In this document: one piece after another, positions 1 through 12,235 of the stretch
How positions within the stretch are numbered: the stretch's first letter is position 1
Layout of the letters: every line of letters starts with the position of its first letter
Source of the DNA: Todiramphus chloris collaris
Lineage: Eukaryota; Chordata; Aves; Coraciiformes; Alcedinidae
NCBI GenBank assembly: GCA_025345505.1
Contig: JANVCC010010406.1
Coordinates: 16,358,271-16,422,270 of the forward strand
DNA: 64,000 nt
Reading direction: 5' to 3'
Program-made: the position numbers and the translations under genes
Notes under the pieces: model-generated
Database searches by the model: none
What the model saw: only the letters and a program-made list of their open reading frames with translations
What the model was told of the DNA's origin: nothing

Positions 1-23
1 AGGAGAGGAGAGGAGAGGAGAGA
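1..23. repeat. (AGGAG)n microsatellite, cut by window edge
   Basis: Four and a half copies of AGGAG open the window, so the array probably extends upstream. It is a pure purine tract on this strand. Confidence 0.85.
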
Positions 24-894
24 CTGTTGATGAAATAGGTGAACTCCTATGTTTTAAGCATCTTACCAAGTAAGGAGGTGATTTTACACATCATTGATAA
101 AAAAGGTAGGTACTGTAAGAAGTGCTTTAATCAACAGGTTATGCAATACAGTAACTGTTATGTAAGCTATTGAAGAACATGGATCCTCATTTCCAGGCTT
201 CTATGAAGACTCATACCATTAATTCTACATAAAATTAAAAACCTATCTTAAGAGAAGTACCTTGTATGCCAATGAATAGACCTCTAGAAATAAAAAAAAA
301 ATTCAATTTCAAAAAAAAATTAGCCACATTTGTCAGTGCATTCTTCCCTGTTTCTCAAGAAAATACACTAATTTCTTCAAGACTTCATTGAATATAGATT
401 TCTAGAGAGATTTTTGGGTTGCTCTACCAAGTAAGTTTTGTGCCTGGACATTCAAGATGTGGAGAAAGTGGATGAGAAGAAAGATTTTGCAGGTGCCTTA
501 TAAAAAACCCTCAGTATATATTCTCATTTCATGCAGTTTATTTTGGACAAGCCTGATGGATTCTCTCATACCAACTCAGGCATGCCAGTATTTGTTTTGG
601 TATCTAAACTTTACTGTTGCAGATCAGATTATAGCTTTTTAAAGGATGAAACACTCTCAGATGGCATAGATGAATATTTCATCTAAAGCAGTTGTTCAGG
701 AAAACCTGATAGAGGCAGAGTGATTTGAAATTCAAAAGATGCACACTGCTCCAACTACCATGCTCTAGTGGTGTAGAATGCAACATGCCTATAACATTGG
801 AAAACATTTCTTCTTCAGGTTTTCACTACTTTGATTCACCTGGAATACTAATGGATAATCTTATCATTACTGGGTCTTTTCACCCTATACCACA
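24..894. other. AT-rich unique sequence, no gene seen
   Basis: No recognisable repeat, coding segment or RNA gene is visible. The only open frame above 60 codons (457-642, plus) has no recognisable motif and no coding-like composition. Confidence 0.5.
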
Positions 895-1204
895 GCCGTG
901 ACACTGGAGGCAGTGAACTTCTATAATCCGTTGCCATAGGAAGCCGTGCATGCAGATAGTATCAGCAGGTTTAAAATGACAGGAAATTAATGGACAAGAG
1001 GTCTGTATATAGATGTTAAATACAATAGGCAGAGATGTCCCTCTAACAACACTAATGAAATCCTGTGGCTGTTGTGGCAGTACAAGGTGTATGGACTGCA
1101 GATACTGATCAGGTGTTACCTGAGAAGCATCTCCTTTTGCCACAGTCAGACATAGAGCTTGGTCAGTTACAGAGGTGGGTCAGATATAGTAGAACCTTTA
1201 TTGA
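895..1204 (+). mobile_element. Ancient CR1/L3-like LINE 3' end
   Basis: The sequence follows the 3' end of an old CR1-type LINE: a 'gaacttctataatccgttgc' stretch, then 'gccataggaagccgtg' (ORF2 end, TGGAACxxxLPxEVVE-like region), a degenerate 'ggaaattaatggacaagagg' segment, and a close 'cagacatagagcttgg ... gggtcagatatagtagaacc' ending. This layout is familiar from deeply diverged CR1 copies shared by amniotes. It carries no microsatellite tail. The minus-strand open frame at 880-1143 is an antisense shadow of it. The subfamily is not assigned; the identification rests on recalled consensus pattern, not on an alignment. Confidence 0.55.
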
Positions 1205-4200
1205 GTTGATATTGTAAGCCAAAATTTGTCCCGGAATGTCAAACAAAATATTTTATTGTGATAATACCTCTTCCATGACTAAAAGACTTAGAGCAGATGG
1301 CAAATTACATCGGAGTCAGCTTTTGTACAAAAGAATAAATGTGGGAGGGAGGGCCTGAGTCAAAAACGAATATGTGAAACTTGCAAAAGTGGAGGCATAC
1401 CCATTTCTCTTCTCTTCTGGGCTGGGGCTGAGTGATCCAGCTGATGTCAACCATATCATCACCTTGCACGTGTTTATGATTGTGTCTTTTCCCTGGTCTC
1501 TCTGCCTTCTATTGCAGTTGAGGGATCTAAAAAACTAAGTTTGACTGTTATGTGTAAGGCATTGGTAAGTTTTCCTTTTGGACTAAATGAAGCCTGTGTA
1601 TGTCTTACTTCACTTACATTTTCAACCAGGTAAAGTTATTTCCATTATACTAAAGTTTAGAACTGACATCTGAGATTACAAATGGCATTGTTGCAGCTTA
1701 TGGATAGAGTTCAATGCAGATAAAAGAATAAAAAGACCAGCTCCCAGGATATGAATTCATCTGTACTGTTGGCTTCAGTACAAGGGAAGAGCAAAAGGTC
1801 TGCAAAGATAACCCTGTTTTGCCTTTACCCCTTTCCTTCATTAATTCACAGAGGAAAAGAAATAATTGGGGATGAAGAACTAAGTAAAAAAATATGTCTG
1901 TAAATTGCAAACTGTTATAATTGTCACTGAAGTTTGAAAGCCTTTTATAAATGAATGCTGATACTCTCTAGTATTTCCATAAGTGAAATTGCTGCTTCCC
2001 TTTGAAAACCAGCTTTGGGCTAGATAGAAACATATATAACAAACACCCACATATGTCCAGAACTTGCTGTGGGATGTGAGCTTTAAGCACTGATATTTAA
2101 TAGATATTCTCAGTGTTGGAGATCATTTACATATGCTGTTTTTGTCTGCTGACCTTTCCATCTTTTTTAACAAAAATATTACTTTTTTTTTTAACTTTGC
2201 TTCCTAATTGAATTAGGACAATGAGGAAAGAGAGATTTTTGTTTTGTTTTGTTTTCCTGATTTTTTTTTATGTATTGGAAATTATTGCAATAAAATAATT
2301 TGTAACACTTTTTACACTTGAGGCTAATGTAACTAATTTAATATAAAGTACTCAAAATACTTTTATGTGTGGTATAAGAATGTCATTTGGATAAAATATA
2401 TTTCCTGGAAGATCCAGCTTATTCTAAGTTATACTGCTTAACTGTTGCCAAATTCAATTATCAGAAAATAAAAAGGAACAGATTTTGACTTTTATTTGAT
2501 TAAATTTTCTAATATAGGAAGAACCTTCCTTCCTTGCACAATGTTTTTATGCTCAGACTTAACTAGTGAATATTCACAAACTCAAAAAAAAATCTTCAAA
2601 ATATTAATTTAACAATGCTGATTCAATCTATTGAGGTCACATGGACAAAACTGAATCCATTGGTTCAAATCAATGCCAGCATTTTTGTCAAAGTTAATGA
2701 ATGACACCATTTGTGACATTTTATAGGAATTAAATACCATGGCTGTTACCGTAAACTGCAGCTAAAAGTAGGACACTGAGAAAAAATAGCTTTAAAGGGG
2801 GAGTAGAGAGATGAAGTTTCTTAAAAAGTGCTTCATTTAACATGTATTTCTCTTTCCTTACAATAGTTGAAGGGTAAATCTGATGTAATCCCAACTGTAT
2901 TTTAGACTTCACAAATTGACAAAATTTAGTTTCAGCTACTCACAAGCCATACATATGCAACAAGCTTGGCTTTTTATATTTTCATTGTGCTGTCCTTTCA
3001 TGACATTGTGCATTAAAATGACTGCAGCTGTCACAGAAAAACCAAGCTCCCTTAAATCTTAAAAAACATGTTCAGTGATAGACAAAAAACACAGTGACAT
3101 TTAAAAAAAAAATTGGATAGAAAAATAATGAAGTGGACTTTTTGTCTTAACATGATTAAAGGACTAAATCTTTTAATCAAGAAAAATGGTGTTTTAATGT
3201 CTTGGCCTGTATTTTCATAAGGTGACCACTTTATTCTGTGCTCAGAATAAAACCAGGAAGATTTATTAGGTGCTTACATCCTCTTTTCAATACAGATTTG
3301 TTCTCTACACTTCATTATCACACATTTTGTCAAGTGTAGCATCAAATGAATAAAATGAAGGTATTCCCACATTTTCACTTACCTCTAATAGAAATTGCCA
3401 ACAGAATAATATTGCAAATATTGAGCTTAATCTTTTTCATTTCAGTGTTGAATCATGTAACTGGTAATTAAAATTTAAGTAATTACTAAACTCTTCTTAC
3501 TACTGTTTTCACTCTAATCATCACACCTTCAAATCCTTGAAAGACAACATTACCTTTCATTCAGATGTCTTCAGTTAAATCACATTAATTTTTGTCCTTT
3601 CAGAAAGTAGGTTTTTATCTTTCCCCCATACTTTGTCATTATATTAATTTCCTCTTCTGTTTTAACATAATTCTATGTTGTGTAAGATAAAAAAAAAAAA
3701 CAAAAAAGACCCTCTGCAAAAATTTGCAGGGCCTTCTTGTAGGACCCTATTTGCCTGTAAATAACTCTGACAGTAAGACTATAAAAGTAAAAAGCTTTAT
3801 TAAGTTTTTAGCACTTCTCTTTTTATTTTACCTTTTTCTCAACCTTTGTAACATGATTTTAGAAGTATAGTAGCATAACCTGTCTTGAACCAGCCACATA
3901 GGTTTTTATTCATAGACCTGCCTAAGACAATTTTTAGCTTTATAGCTTCTGAGGTATTTTGAAATATATTTTGTTAGACATTAGGTCAAAATTTGAAAAA
4001 TTAAAAAAAAAACCAAACAAAACAAACAGAAATACACAGAATGTATCTTTATTCTTTCTTACGTCACTTTTTTTCTTACAGTTGATAGAAATTATTTCTT
4101 CTGTTAAGTAGTTCATGTCAGTTTGCCTTAGTCTTTGACACAATGACTGATGCAAACACAAAAATATACTGAGAGAAATAAAAACAACAAAAAAAAATTG

Positions 4201-7200
4201 TGGAGATAACTGTATTTTTATTTTATTTTTAATCAGAGGGAAAACAAAACCGAACCTAAATGTACAACTATCAAATACTGAAAACCAACTACAAACAGTC
4301 CTATAAAATGTGCACTTAAAATTCAGAGCATCCATTCTCATAAAGACTTCATTTATTTCAGTAATCTCTCCATACTTGGAGTGCTAATACGCAAGTCCAG
4401 AAGGCACCAGAAAGATGTTACCAAAGTAGGTGATTTGTTGCTTTAACAAAAGATTCCAGGGGAGTTTCTTATGTGGTTTCTTAAATGAGAGGTTCAGAGA
4501 ACAGAGAGCTCATAAACAAGAAATAGAAAATAGTTGAAGATTTTTGACTGTTTAGATGTGCATGTTGAATAATAAAGACACTTTTGTAAATCACAAGGGA
4601 GAATTGTAGAGATTAAATGGTTAATCTCCTGTTTTTAACAAATTGTAGATGAAAGACCTTAGTTCCCTTTGCCCAAATCACAGTAAATCAAATCAATAGC
4701 AACTTATATTAAAATCTCCTTTCAAGTAATAAATAAAAGATACAAAATAACTTGCATACAGAACAAATGATGTGAAGGTTATCATCCAACAGCTGTCTAT
4801 GTAGAATAATGAAAGTGACCGTTATATGGTTACTTTTTCCTTTTACATAACTATAGTTAGTTTTGTTATATCTGGTTTTAATCTGGATAGTGGGACCATG
4901 TCCATATTTTTGTAAGTTTCTTCTGTCTTTTTTTCACTGTGAAACCAAATCTAAAGAGAAAGAAACTGTAATGTTTCACTGAAAATACAAGTATGTTGAC
5001 TGGTAAAATAAGATGCTAATAATGAATTGAAGTTAGTAAGACACTTCTCGAGAAGGCTGTCAAATGTCTCATCTTCCTCAAGTTGCAGTTAGGAAGAGAC
5101 CTCATACTTTTTGAAATGTTACTTAAGATATGGAGGATTTCCTATCCCCATGGTTATTCCAATATTTAAGAAAACAGAAATCTCCCTCATCTAAAAAAAG
5201 TTATTAAAAATAAAACTGTAAATTGACTGATTCTTTCTATAATATTTATACAGACAATAATCACCACAACAACTTATTTTCATGGTAAACATGCAAGCAT
5301 TAGTAAATTTTAAAATTATGAAAACAGAGCTCACACATGATAAGACATATACAGAAAATATTTAACAAGAAAACAGAGATTAATTCTTTTGAGAGGACAT
5401 TGTTAAAGGCATCACAAAACCAGATCATTAGCATAAAAATAGGATGCTGGTGAAAAAACCTCTCATTACAACACAACTCTTTCAGTCTTGCAAGGCAATA
5501 ATGCTTCTGACCCTCTGTCATTTATTACATTCTTTGTAATTCAATAACTACTATGTCAAGCTTTTTTTTTTTTAAGTTAAATATTTTATCACTTAAGAGA
5601 TATGGTATCACAACTGGGAATATACACTGAGATGCAAATCAGATTTTGCCTTATGAAATGTACAAGTTAATATTTTGAAGTTCACAGGGGTTGATGGTCA
5701 AAGACCTATTACTTAGCAGAGAAGTTTATTTGCTAGATACATCTTGGTGAGCTCTAACGAAAGAATAGACAGTAGGTTCACTGACTTTCTTTGTATCATT
5801 GCTGAAAAACAACGAAGCGACACATCTGCATTTGTAAATTAATTTAAATTACGAGTTCAAGACATTCCCTAGACTAGGGTAATTGTGTTGGGGTTTTTTA
5901 AGCCACAAAACTGTATGGGGCTTTAAGGCGGTACAGGCACAACTGTTTAGTAGAAAATCAGAGTAAATTGGGAATGAATCTGCAAGGAATGTCTCCTCAT
6001 AAGTGATGTAAGAAGTAAAATGAAAAATAGGTACAGGAAATTTTTTGGCATGAAAATAAATAGATGGCTATACACACAATACGATGTGTCCATTTTAGTG
6101 GTTCCCTAGAGAAGTGAGATGGCCAACATTTAAACACAGGAAACAGGAAGTCACAGAGAAAAAGTGGATGAAAAGCTGCAGGAGTGAATAAGCCTGCAAA
6201 GCAACTGTTTTTCATGATACTTCAGTTTCCTATGATAAATATTCTCATGGATGACTGCATAGCACATCAGTGAAGATCACTAGACTAGCACTGCTGATTT
6301 TTATCTGGCCCTTCAGTTTCCTGTGTTCAGCACACTCTGTTCCTTCATTACCTGCCTCACTGCCATAGAAAGAAATATCCTTTTGGAAAACTCTGCTATG
6401 AAACCAATTTTCCCTTTGCCAATAGGAATTATAATAGTATTCTGCTGTTCAGGGAATTTGGTAGACACAAAATAATAAAGAACGCTGGCGGAAAGGAATC
6501 AAAACTGAGAATGATTAACAACAGGTAACTAGTAAAAGTGAAAAACAACACACCTTAAAAAAACCAGAAACATGCATATGAAGTAATTGAGAGATGACCA
6601 AAAAAAAAAAAAAAATTATCTTGAATGATCTTCCAAATAAGGTGCCTTGATATTTCCAAGCCTACGGCAGACATTCTTTCTTTTCTGGGGCAAAAAGAGT
6701 ATTTTCAGTTACTCTTCTGTGGAAATCCTTCTGCAAATCATACTAGTAACACCCTTTACATGTAGTGTATGAGTTATTAACCTCTCTCACTGACTCCTCT
6801 AGACTTAATTTATTAGAATTTGTTGATTTTTTTTTTTTTTTTTTTTTAAAATTTTTTGTTTTTCAGATGAATGGCTTTTTGGATGAAATATATCTGACTG
6901 CATAGTCATCCATCTATATAAGTTAATTACATGATTGAAATTGCTGTCAGGATTCTTTCATCTGCTGTACGGACATACAGCAGAACACATATCACATATT
7001 TAATCCTACAGTAGTAGTCCAGAGACTTTCTTTAAGCAAGATTTGAATACCACTGGAAAAGACACTTGAAAAATAATAATGGCCTTGCTTGTACTGCAAG
7101 GTAAAGATGACCACAGAAGAGAATGAATAATGTTTCCTGACATCAATAATTCCACCTCCTGAGAATTTACTCATACTTGCTGTGAAAGTAACTATCTGAT

Positions 7201-8469
7201 TTACAGTCAGACTGTCACAACATTTGCAAATTTCATTTTTATCTCCATTCCTTCCTAACACACCATAGAGATCCTTGGACATATCAGAACACTTAATCGT
7301 TCAGTTAGATAAGCATTTTGTGATAGTTTTATGCAACTATATGATTGCTTTTTATATAACGTTGACAGCAAAAGTATTGAAAGAAAATGTGTAACACAAA
7401 AATATAAGGCAAAATGACAAGTGCCTCAAACAAGCAACTAAATTCATATTCTGCTAATCATCTTCAGTATTGCTATGTACTATCACATCTGTGATTTTTT
7501 TTTTGTTATTAATTGCAGAATTTATACTCCTGATACGATAAATCTTTAATACTCTTCTAATACATGACAGTGGCAAGTATTTGCTTAAACTGGTAGTATA
7601 TCAAATACTAATGTAAACCACCAAATTACATGTTTTCATCATTTTTCTCCAAATCAATTCTCTTTTTAGCCCTCATCAATAATAACACAGGTACTACACT
7701 GAAACAAAATACTTAAATTTTCTTCAGCATACAAAAGCCATCTTAGGGATAGAGACGGAATATATTCTTTGTTGACAAAACAACAGTCTCTAGCAAAAAA
7801 ACCATTTTTGTACTGTGAATTAACAGGCAAAGATTGTCTTTAATTTTTTTTTCTACTTCTCATCAATTGAAATACTTCATCAATATTCTCTTTTACACAT
7901 TCTTTCTGAACACTATAAGAAAATGTGTGCACTTATGTATGGAAAATCACAGGTTTAAACCTGCTTTCACTAGGGGAATCCATATACCCTGATGGAAATT
8001 ATTTGGGAAAAAAACAATCCATAGCAAATGGATTTCTTTTTCAGTTGAAATTATAAAAGTTCTCCATTTTTATAGGTAAGGAGGAACTAGCCCAACAGAC
8101 ATCCTAGTTTTTTATAAAACTTAGCATATTACTTATAAGCATCAATATCACTCATAGAAAATAATTTCACTGATTGCTTAATAATAATTCTAGAAAAGAA
8201 GTTGAAAGAGATGAGGCTTTAAAACACCATTCTAGAGTGTTCTGTGTCTGATGCTGGTGTAATAGTTTTATTATAGAAAAACAGCACTTAAAATTTCAGT
8301 GGAACATATATAGCATTGGATTTATGATATTAGAGTGGATGTTTGCTAAATCAAGGAATCAGGTATTTTGTGGAGTGCAGAAAAGAAGCATTAAGTTCCT
8401 ACAATATTAATGACTGAGAAAAAAAAAAAAAACAGAGAAGCTACAGTGAAGTAATGCATTGTACAATCA
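1205..8469. other. AT-rich unique non-coding sequence
   Basis: About 7 kb without a recognisable gene or interspersed repeat. It holds a (TTTTG)n stretch near 2236-2255, an A-run near 3691-3702, a small hairpin with perfect 7-bp arms CTGCAAA/TTTGCAG at 3714-3729, a 17-bp near-palindrome TCCTAATTGAATTAGGA at 2202-2218, an A-run near 6600-6615 and a T21 tract at 6827-6847. Open frames here are at most about 130 codons and low-complexity (Phe/Leu/Ile or Lys rich), as expected by chance in AT-rich DNA. Confidence 0.55.
6827..6847. repeat. poly-T tract (T21)
   Basis: Uninterrupted run of 21 T. No retroposed gene is visible next to it, so it is best read as a simple homopolymer rather than a processed-pseudogene tail. 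Confidence 0.9.
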
Positions 8470-8802
8470 CTACATACAAAATCTTGAAGTGTTAGAGAGT
8501 GTCATGGTTGTATTTGAACATTCATAAATTAGGATTGCTAATCCAATAGGATATACACCTGATATTTCTAGCACTGCCTTGTCTTCATCTCCATGTCCTG
8601 GTCTTCTTAACCCTGTACTGCCCTTGTCTTCTTTTCCTGCAGAATCATTTCTTCCCCATAGTTGAAGCTCTTTTAATGATAAATCTATATTTGGCATTTC
8701 CTTCATTAGCTGGTTGAAAGAAAAGGGAATAAGGACAGATGGCAGCTCACAGCTTGTCCTTACAACTTTTACAGAAGGTTTTACCTTGGTACTAGCCTTC
8801 AT
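8470..8802 (-). other. Exon-like open segment of unknown nature
   Basis: On the minus strand a 110-codon frame is open and has unusually protein-like composition for this AT-rich window: mixed charged residues, a Gly/Asp/Lys-rich centre (around residues 50-75, '...NDSAGKEDKGSTGLRRPGHG') and no low-complexity runs. Inside it, a strong splice-acceptor-like signal (a long pyrimidine tract ending TTTCAACCAG, at about 8714-8735) precedes about 150 bases that end at a weak donor-like CAG|GTGTAT near 8561-8566. I do not recognise the protein. It could be a lineage-specific or alternative exon, a decayed exon, or a chance open frame; the last is quite possible because no neighbouring exon is visible. 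Confidence 0.2.
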
Positions 8803-10972
8803 GGTGTATGAAATCAGAATCAGGGATCAGGGGAATATCTACTTGAACATGTTAGCATCAGAAAAAGTACAAATTATTGTGGAGGGAAGGTTGAGAAGGT
8901 TGATTTAATTCAGTAATAATTTTGGAAGCCAATGGTGGGAAACACTGAATTTTGACCTTCACTATTGCTACATAACACATTGCATAATACAAATATAGAT
9001 GGGAAAACTTGCCACACTTGCAAGCTTGCTAAGGCAGAAATATAATCTGGAAGCTATTTTCTCAAAAGCGTAACAGAGTTTGGCAAAAATGTCAATAAAG
9101 TAAGGAAAGGGAGACTTGCAAGTTTTGTACAATGGACCTGTAGAGATAATTTTCTTTAAAGTAGAAACAACTTTGAATGGGCAATTTCCCTGGTGTTTCC
9201 AGGTACCTGGCAATGAGAAAGCTGCTGAATATCAGTATCAATAAAAAGGAAAGTGCTTCAAATCACACACTTTCCTCCCTAGTTGATTCACCTCTCCAAC
9301 TCCTACATTGTCATTAGAGGGTAGGTAGCTCTGTTACATTTACTCTCCCTTTCATGTGTTCTGAAACAGGAATAGCAACATTTCTTCTCTGAGTGACTCA
9401 AGTCATTAGTAGCTGCAAAGTATCATGATATCTGCTAATGGAATGTAGTATGGCAATACAAAGTGTTGTTATAATAGGAAATGTATTATGGTCTTCACAC
9501 TCAAGAGCACTTTTGTATGTGTACTTTAGACAGACAATTTTGAAAACTAGTCCATTGTGTATACTAGTGAACTGCTGTTCATGTTTCAACAAAACTGGCA
9601 GAACAATATCTACCTAAGTTTAGTAAGTCACAAAATGCAGTTATGAAACCAGAGTAAAATATTACATTCAACTTTGTCATAGCTTCCAAATACTTTATTC
9701 ACTTTTATATAAAATTCCAGCTTTCTAATAGAGCTTTAGATATCATAGACACAATCACCAGTTTTTACAGACATACAGAATAGCTGATTCTCTGGCAGGA
9801 AGTATTTGCTATGCATTTTTATAAGTCAACATTTTAAGGAAGAGGGGAGTCAAGTCCACAACCAAATATGAAGTGGTTTAACTTACTAATAACAACCAAA
9901 ATAGCAACCACATTTGTTTGCTCAATAAAGAGGAAAAAGGAAGAAAAAAAAAACAAAAAAAACAACCCAGCTTGGTTTGATGGTTTATGTGCAATCCATA
10001 GTATAAATATAACAGGATGATGACTAACTTCAAAGGAAAAAAATGATTTTTCAAATGAAATTATACCCAGGAACGGTTTTACCTAAATTAAGAAAATTAT
10101 TACCACTGTGCAATTATCTAAATTGTGCAAGGGCACAATCTAAAGGTGCAAGGGCACCCTCATCAATAAATTAAAAATGAAGATATAATTAGAAGTTTGT
10201 ATGTATTTTCCTCATATTGGGAAATGGAGCTTTCTATTCAAAAGGTAGAAGAACAGAATTACTGAAATTTTCTTGTCATATAAATATAATCACTTGAAAC
10301 TCCTCTACAGATGAGCACAGTAATAGTAAAGAATCTTCAGTTGATTGGTTTAAAGCCAACATTGTCACTGGAATGATTTATGCCCAGACATTACTAATAT
10401 ATAGTTAATAGCTGTGGACAATTAGTGTGTTTTACATTTATCACCAGCTTAGACTGTTTTTAGCTGAAGATGTAAGTCATCTTGCTCAATGAATGTTATT
10501 TCCTAGATGGTTCACCCTAACCTGATGAGTAAAATCTTCTCAAAACATTATACAATTAAGTTTCTTGGATACAATGCACTGCTGGTTACATTTCATTGCA
10601 TGTTTCTTCAAAAGACTCAGAATTTTTTTATGAGGCAGTATTAAATTCACTGCCCTAATAGTCGCTGAGCACACTGAAGTAAGTAGCAGAAGAGGCATAA
10701 TAAAACACTACTGGCATATACTTATGTGGCAAATAATTGCTTTTGTGGACAAAAGGTATCCATGTCCACTTACGATTACCTAGGTTTGTAGAGGAATTAC
10801 TCAATAATTTCCTAATTCGTTTATCTGATAGAATAAAAAGGATGTAGACGAACCCTTTTTATCCCTAATTGTACATTTTTGTTCAACAGAAAAGACAAGC
10901 ACTTTCAAATAGCAGTGATGAAAAATTTACATGAAAAATCCCTTTTGAATTTCCAATTTTCATCTTATCTCC
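8803..10972. other. AT-rich unique sequence with a 21-bp-spaced direct repeat
   Basis: No gene or interspersed repeat recognised. The only ordered structure is a pair of identical 12-mers GTGCAAGGGCAC at 10125-10136 and 10146-10157, each itself an inverted repeat (GTGC...GCAC). An interrupted A-rich run lies near 9944-9964. Confidence 0.5.
10125..10157. repeat. Paired GTGCAAGGGCAC direct repeat
   Basis: Two exact copies of GTGCAAGGGCAC start 21 bases apart (about two helical turns). Each has GTGC/GCAC arms around AAGG. Function unknown; it may be a chance local duplication. Confidence 0.6.
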
Positions 10973-11123
10973 AAAAAAAAAAAAAAAAAAAAAAAAAAAA
11001 CCAAACAAAAACATGAATAAAAANNNNNNNNNNNNNNNNNNNNNNNNNNNNNNNNNNNNNNNNNNNNNNNNNNNNNNNNNNNNNNNNNNNNNNNNNNNNN
11101 NNNNNNNNNNNNNNNNNNNNNNN

Positions 11124-11169
<46 letters not shown>
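10973..11169. other. 100-N assembly gap flanked by poly-A (A28 and A46)
   Basis: A28 (10973-11000), a short A-rich spacer, exactly 100 N (11024-11123), then A46 (11124-11169). The round gap size indicates a placeholder of unknown true length. Open frames running across it (poly-Phe or poly-Lys) are artefacts of the homopolymers. Confidence 0.95.
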
Positions 11170-11171
<2 letters not shown>

Positions 11172-12139
11172 AGACAAGAACTGGATATAAAATTAGGAAA
11201 AAAAAAAAAAAACAAACCAGAACAGTCCACTGGCATGGGTTCAAAAGGATAACATGACAACAAGACAAAAGGAAAATGTCACACAACTCAATTCTTACAG
11301 TTCTCATAGTAAAATATTTGTATATTGTAAAAAACTCTTTTCCCCCTCTATTGGGACCCATATTTCTGCATAATTTTACTCTTAAGTTTTGGTTCCAGCT
11401 TTTTCATTGTTTCACTCTGAAAATTTAAAAATTACTTAATATTTAGACCATCTTTTCTGTTAAGTGGTTATACTGTTCCCTGCACTATCACGATAATCTA
11501 AAACCATTTAAGATTGTTCTCAATTCATAGACAACATTTTAATTAAAATTATAGCAAATGTTCTGAACAAAGTAATAGAAGACTACAGTATTTTAATATT
11601 TTAAGCTACATTGTTCCTTTGGATGATGGTAAATGCTCTCCAAATCAAAAATAAAAGTTTATTAATTTCTAAGATGAAGTTTTGAGAGTTGAATTTTCTA
11701 TATGATATTGAATGTGGCCACTACCACACCTAGTAGATTCATTCTTACAGCCACTGTAGTCAAGATCTAACTTCACAGACTACAACCTCACTTGTTTAAG
11801 TATCTTCCACAAAAATGTTTTCCAGCTTTGAAGCCCCACCTTGGATGCCTGACTGTTACCATAAATTTTCTCAATCTAACAACATATAAAACACACAAAA
11901 TAATACAAGATTCATATTAAATGTATTTCACAGTGCTTCACTTCCTGATATGGTTTGTGTTGATTTAGTGTGTACAAGTAATATGTGGGGAACAAAATAA
12001 ATTAAAAAAAAAAAAAAAAAAAAGGTGTAAAACTATACATAGGATAAAAACTATATTTGGAAATATTTATCCCTTTGTGTTTTCTCTAACAATGGGGTTT
12101 TGGCTCCAGTGCTTTGTCCTTTTCAGCACATGATTAAAG
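11170..12139. other. AT-rich unique sequence with an A21 tract
   Basis: No gene recognised. It contains an A-run at about 11199-11212 and A21 at 12004-12024. Confidence 0.5.
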
Positions 12140-12235
12140 TCCAGGTCAGCAAAACGGTAATGTTCAAGAGGTGGACTTGGTAGTGTTGTATTAGACTCAG
12201 TGGTCCTAAGGGCTTTTTCCAAATGATTCTATGTT
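12140..12235 (+). mobile_element. CR1 LINE 3'-end fragment
   Basis: The segment reads 'gaggtggacttggtagtgtt', then 'gactcagtggtcctaagggc', then 'ttccaaatgattctatg'. This matches the 3' untranslated end of CR1 copies whose terminus is '...GGACTTGGCAGTGTTGGG...GACTCGATGATCTTAAGGGTCTTTTCCAACC...ATGATTCTATG', the same type as the tail of the copy ending at 56,316. It is a severely 5'-truncated, diverged copy with at most one unit of the terminal octamer repeat. Confidence 0.65.

Noticed and set aside
880-1143. 87-codon minus-strand frame resembling a small protein
   Set aside because: It is the antisense of an ancient CR1-like 3' end.
3940-4341. 133-codon minus-strand frame
   Set aside because: Phe/Leu/Ile-rich low-complexity translation of A-rich DNA.
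6992-7282. 96-codon minus-strand frame with fairly mixed composition
   Set aside because: No recognisable domain, no convincing splice sites, and within chance expectation for 64 kb on six frames.
10883-11361. Open frames of 70-133 codons across the first gap
   Set aside because: They consist mostly of poly-Phe or poly-Lys and X from the N run; they are artefacts of homopolymers.
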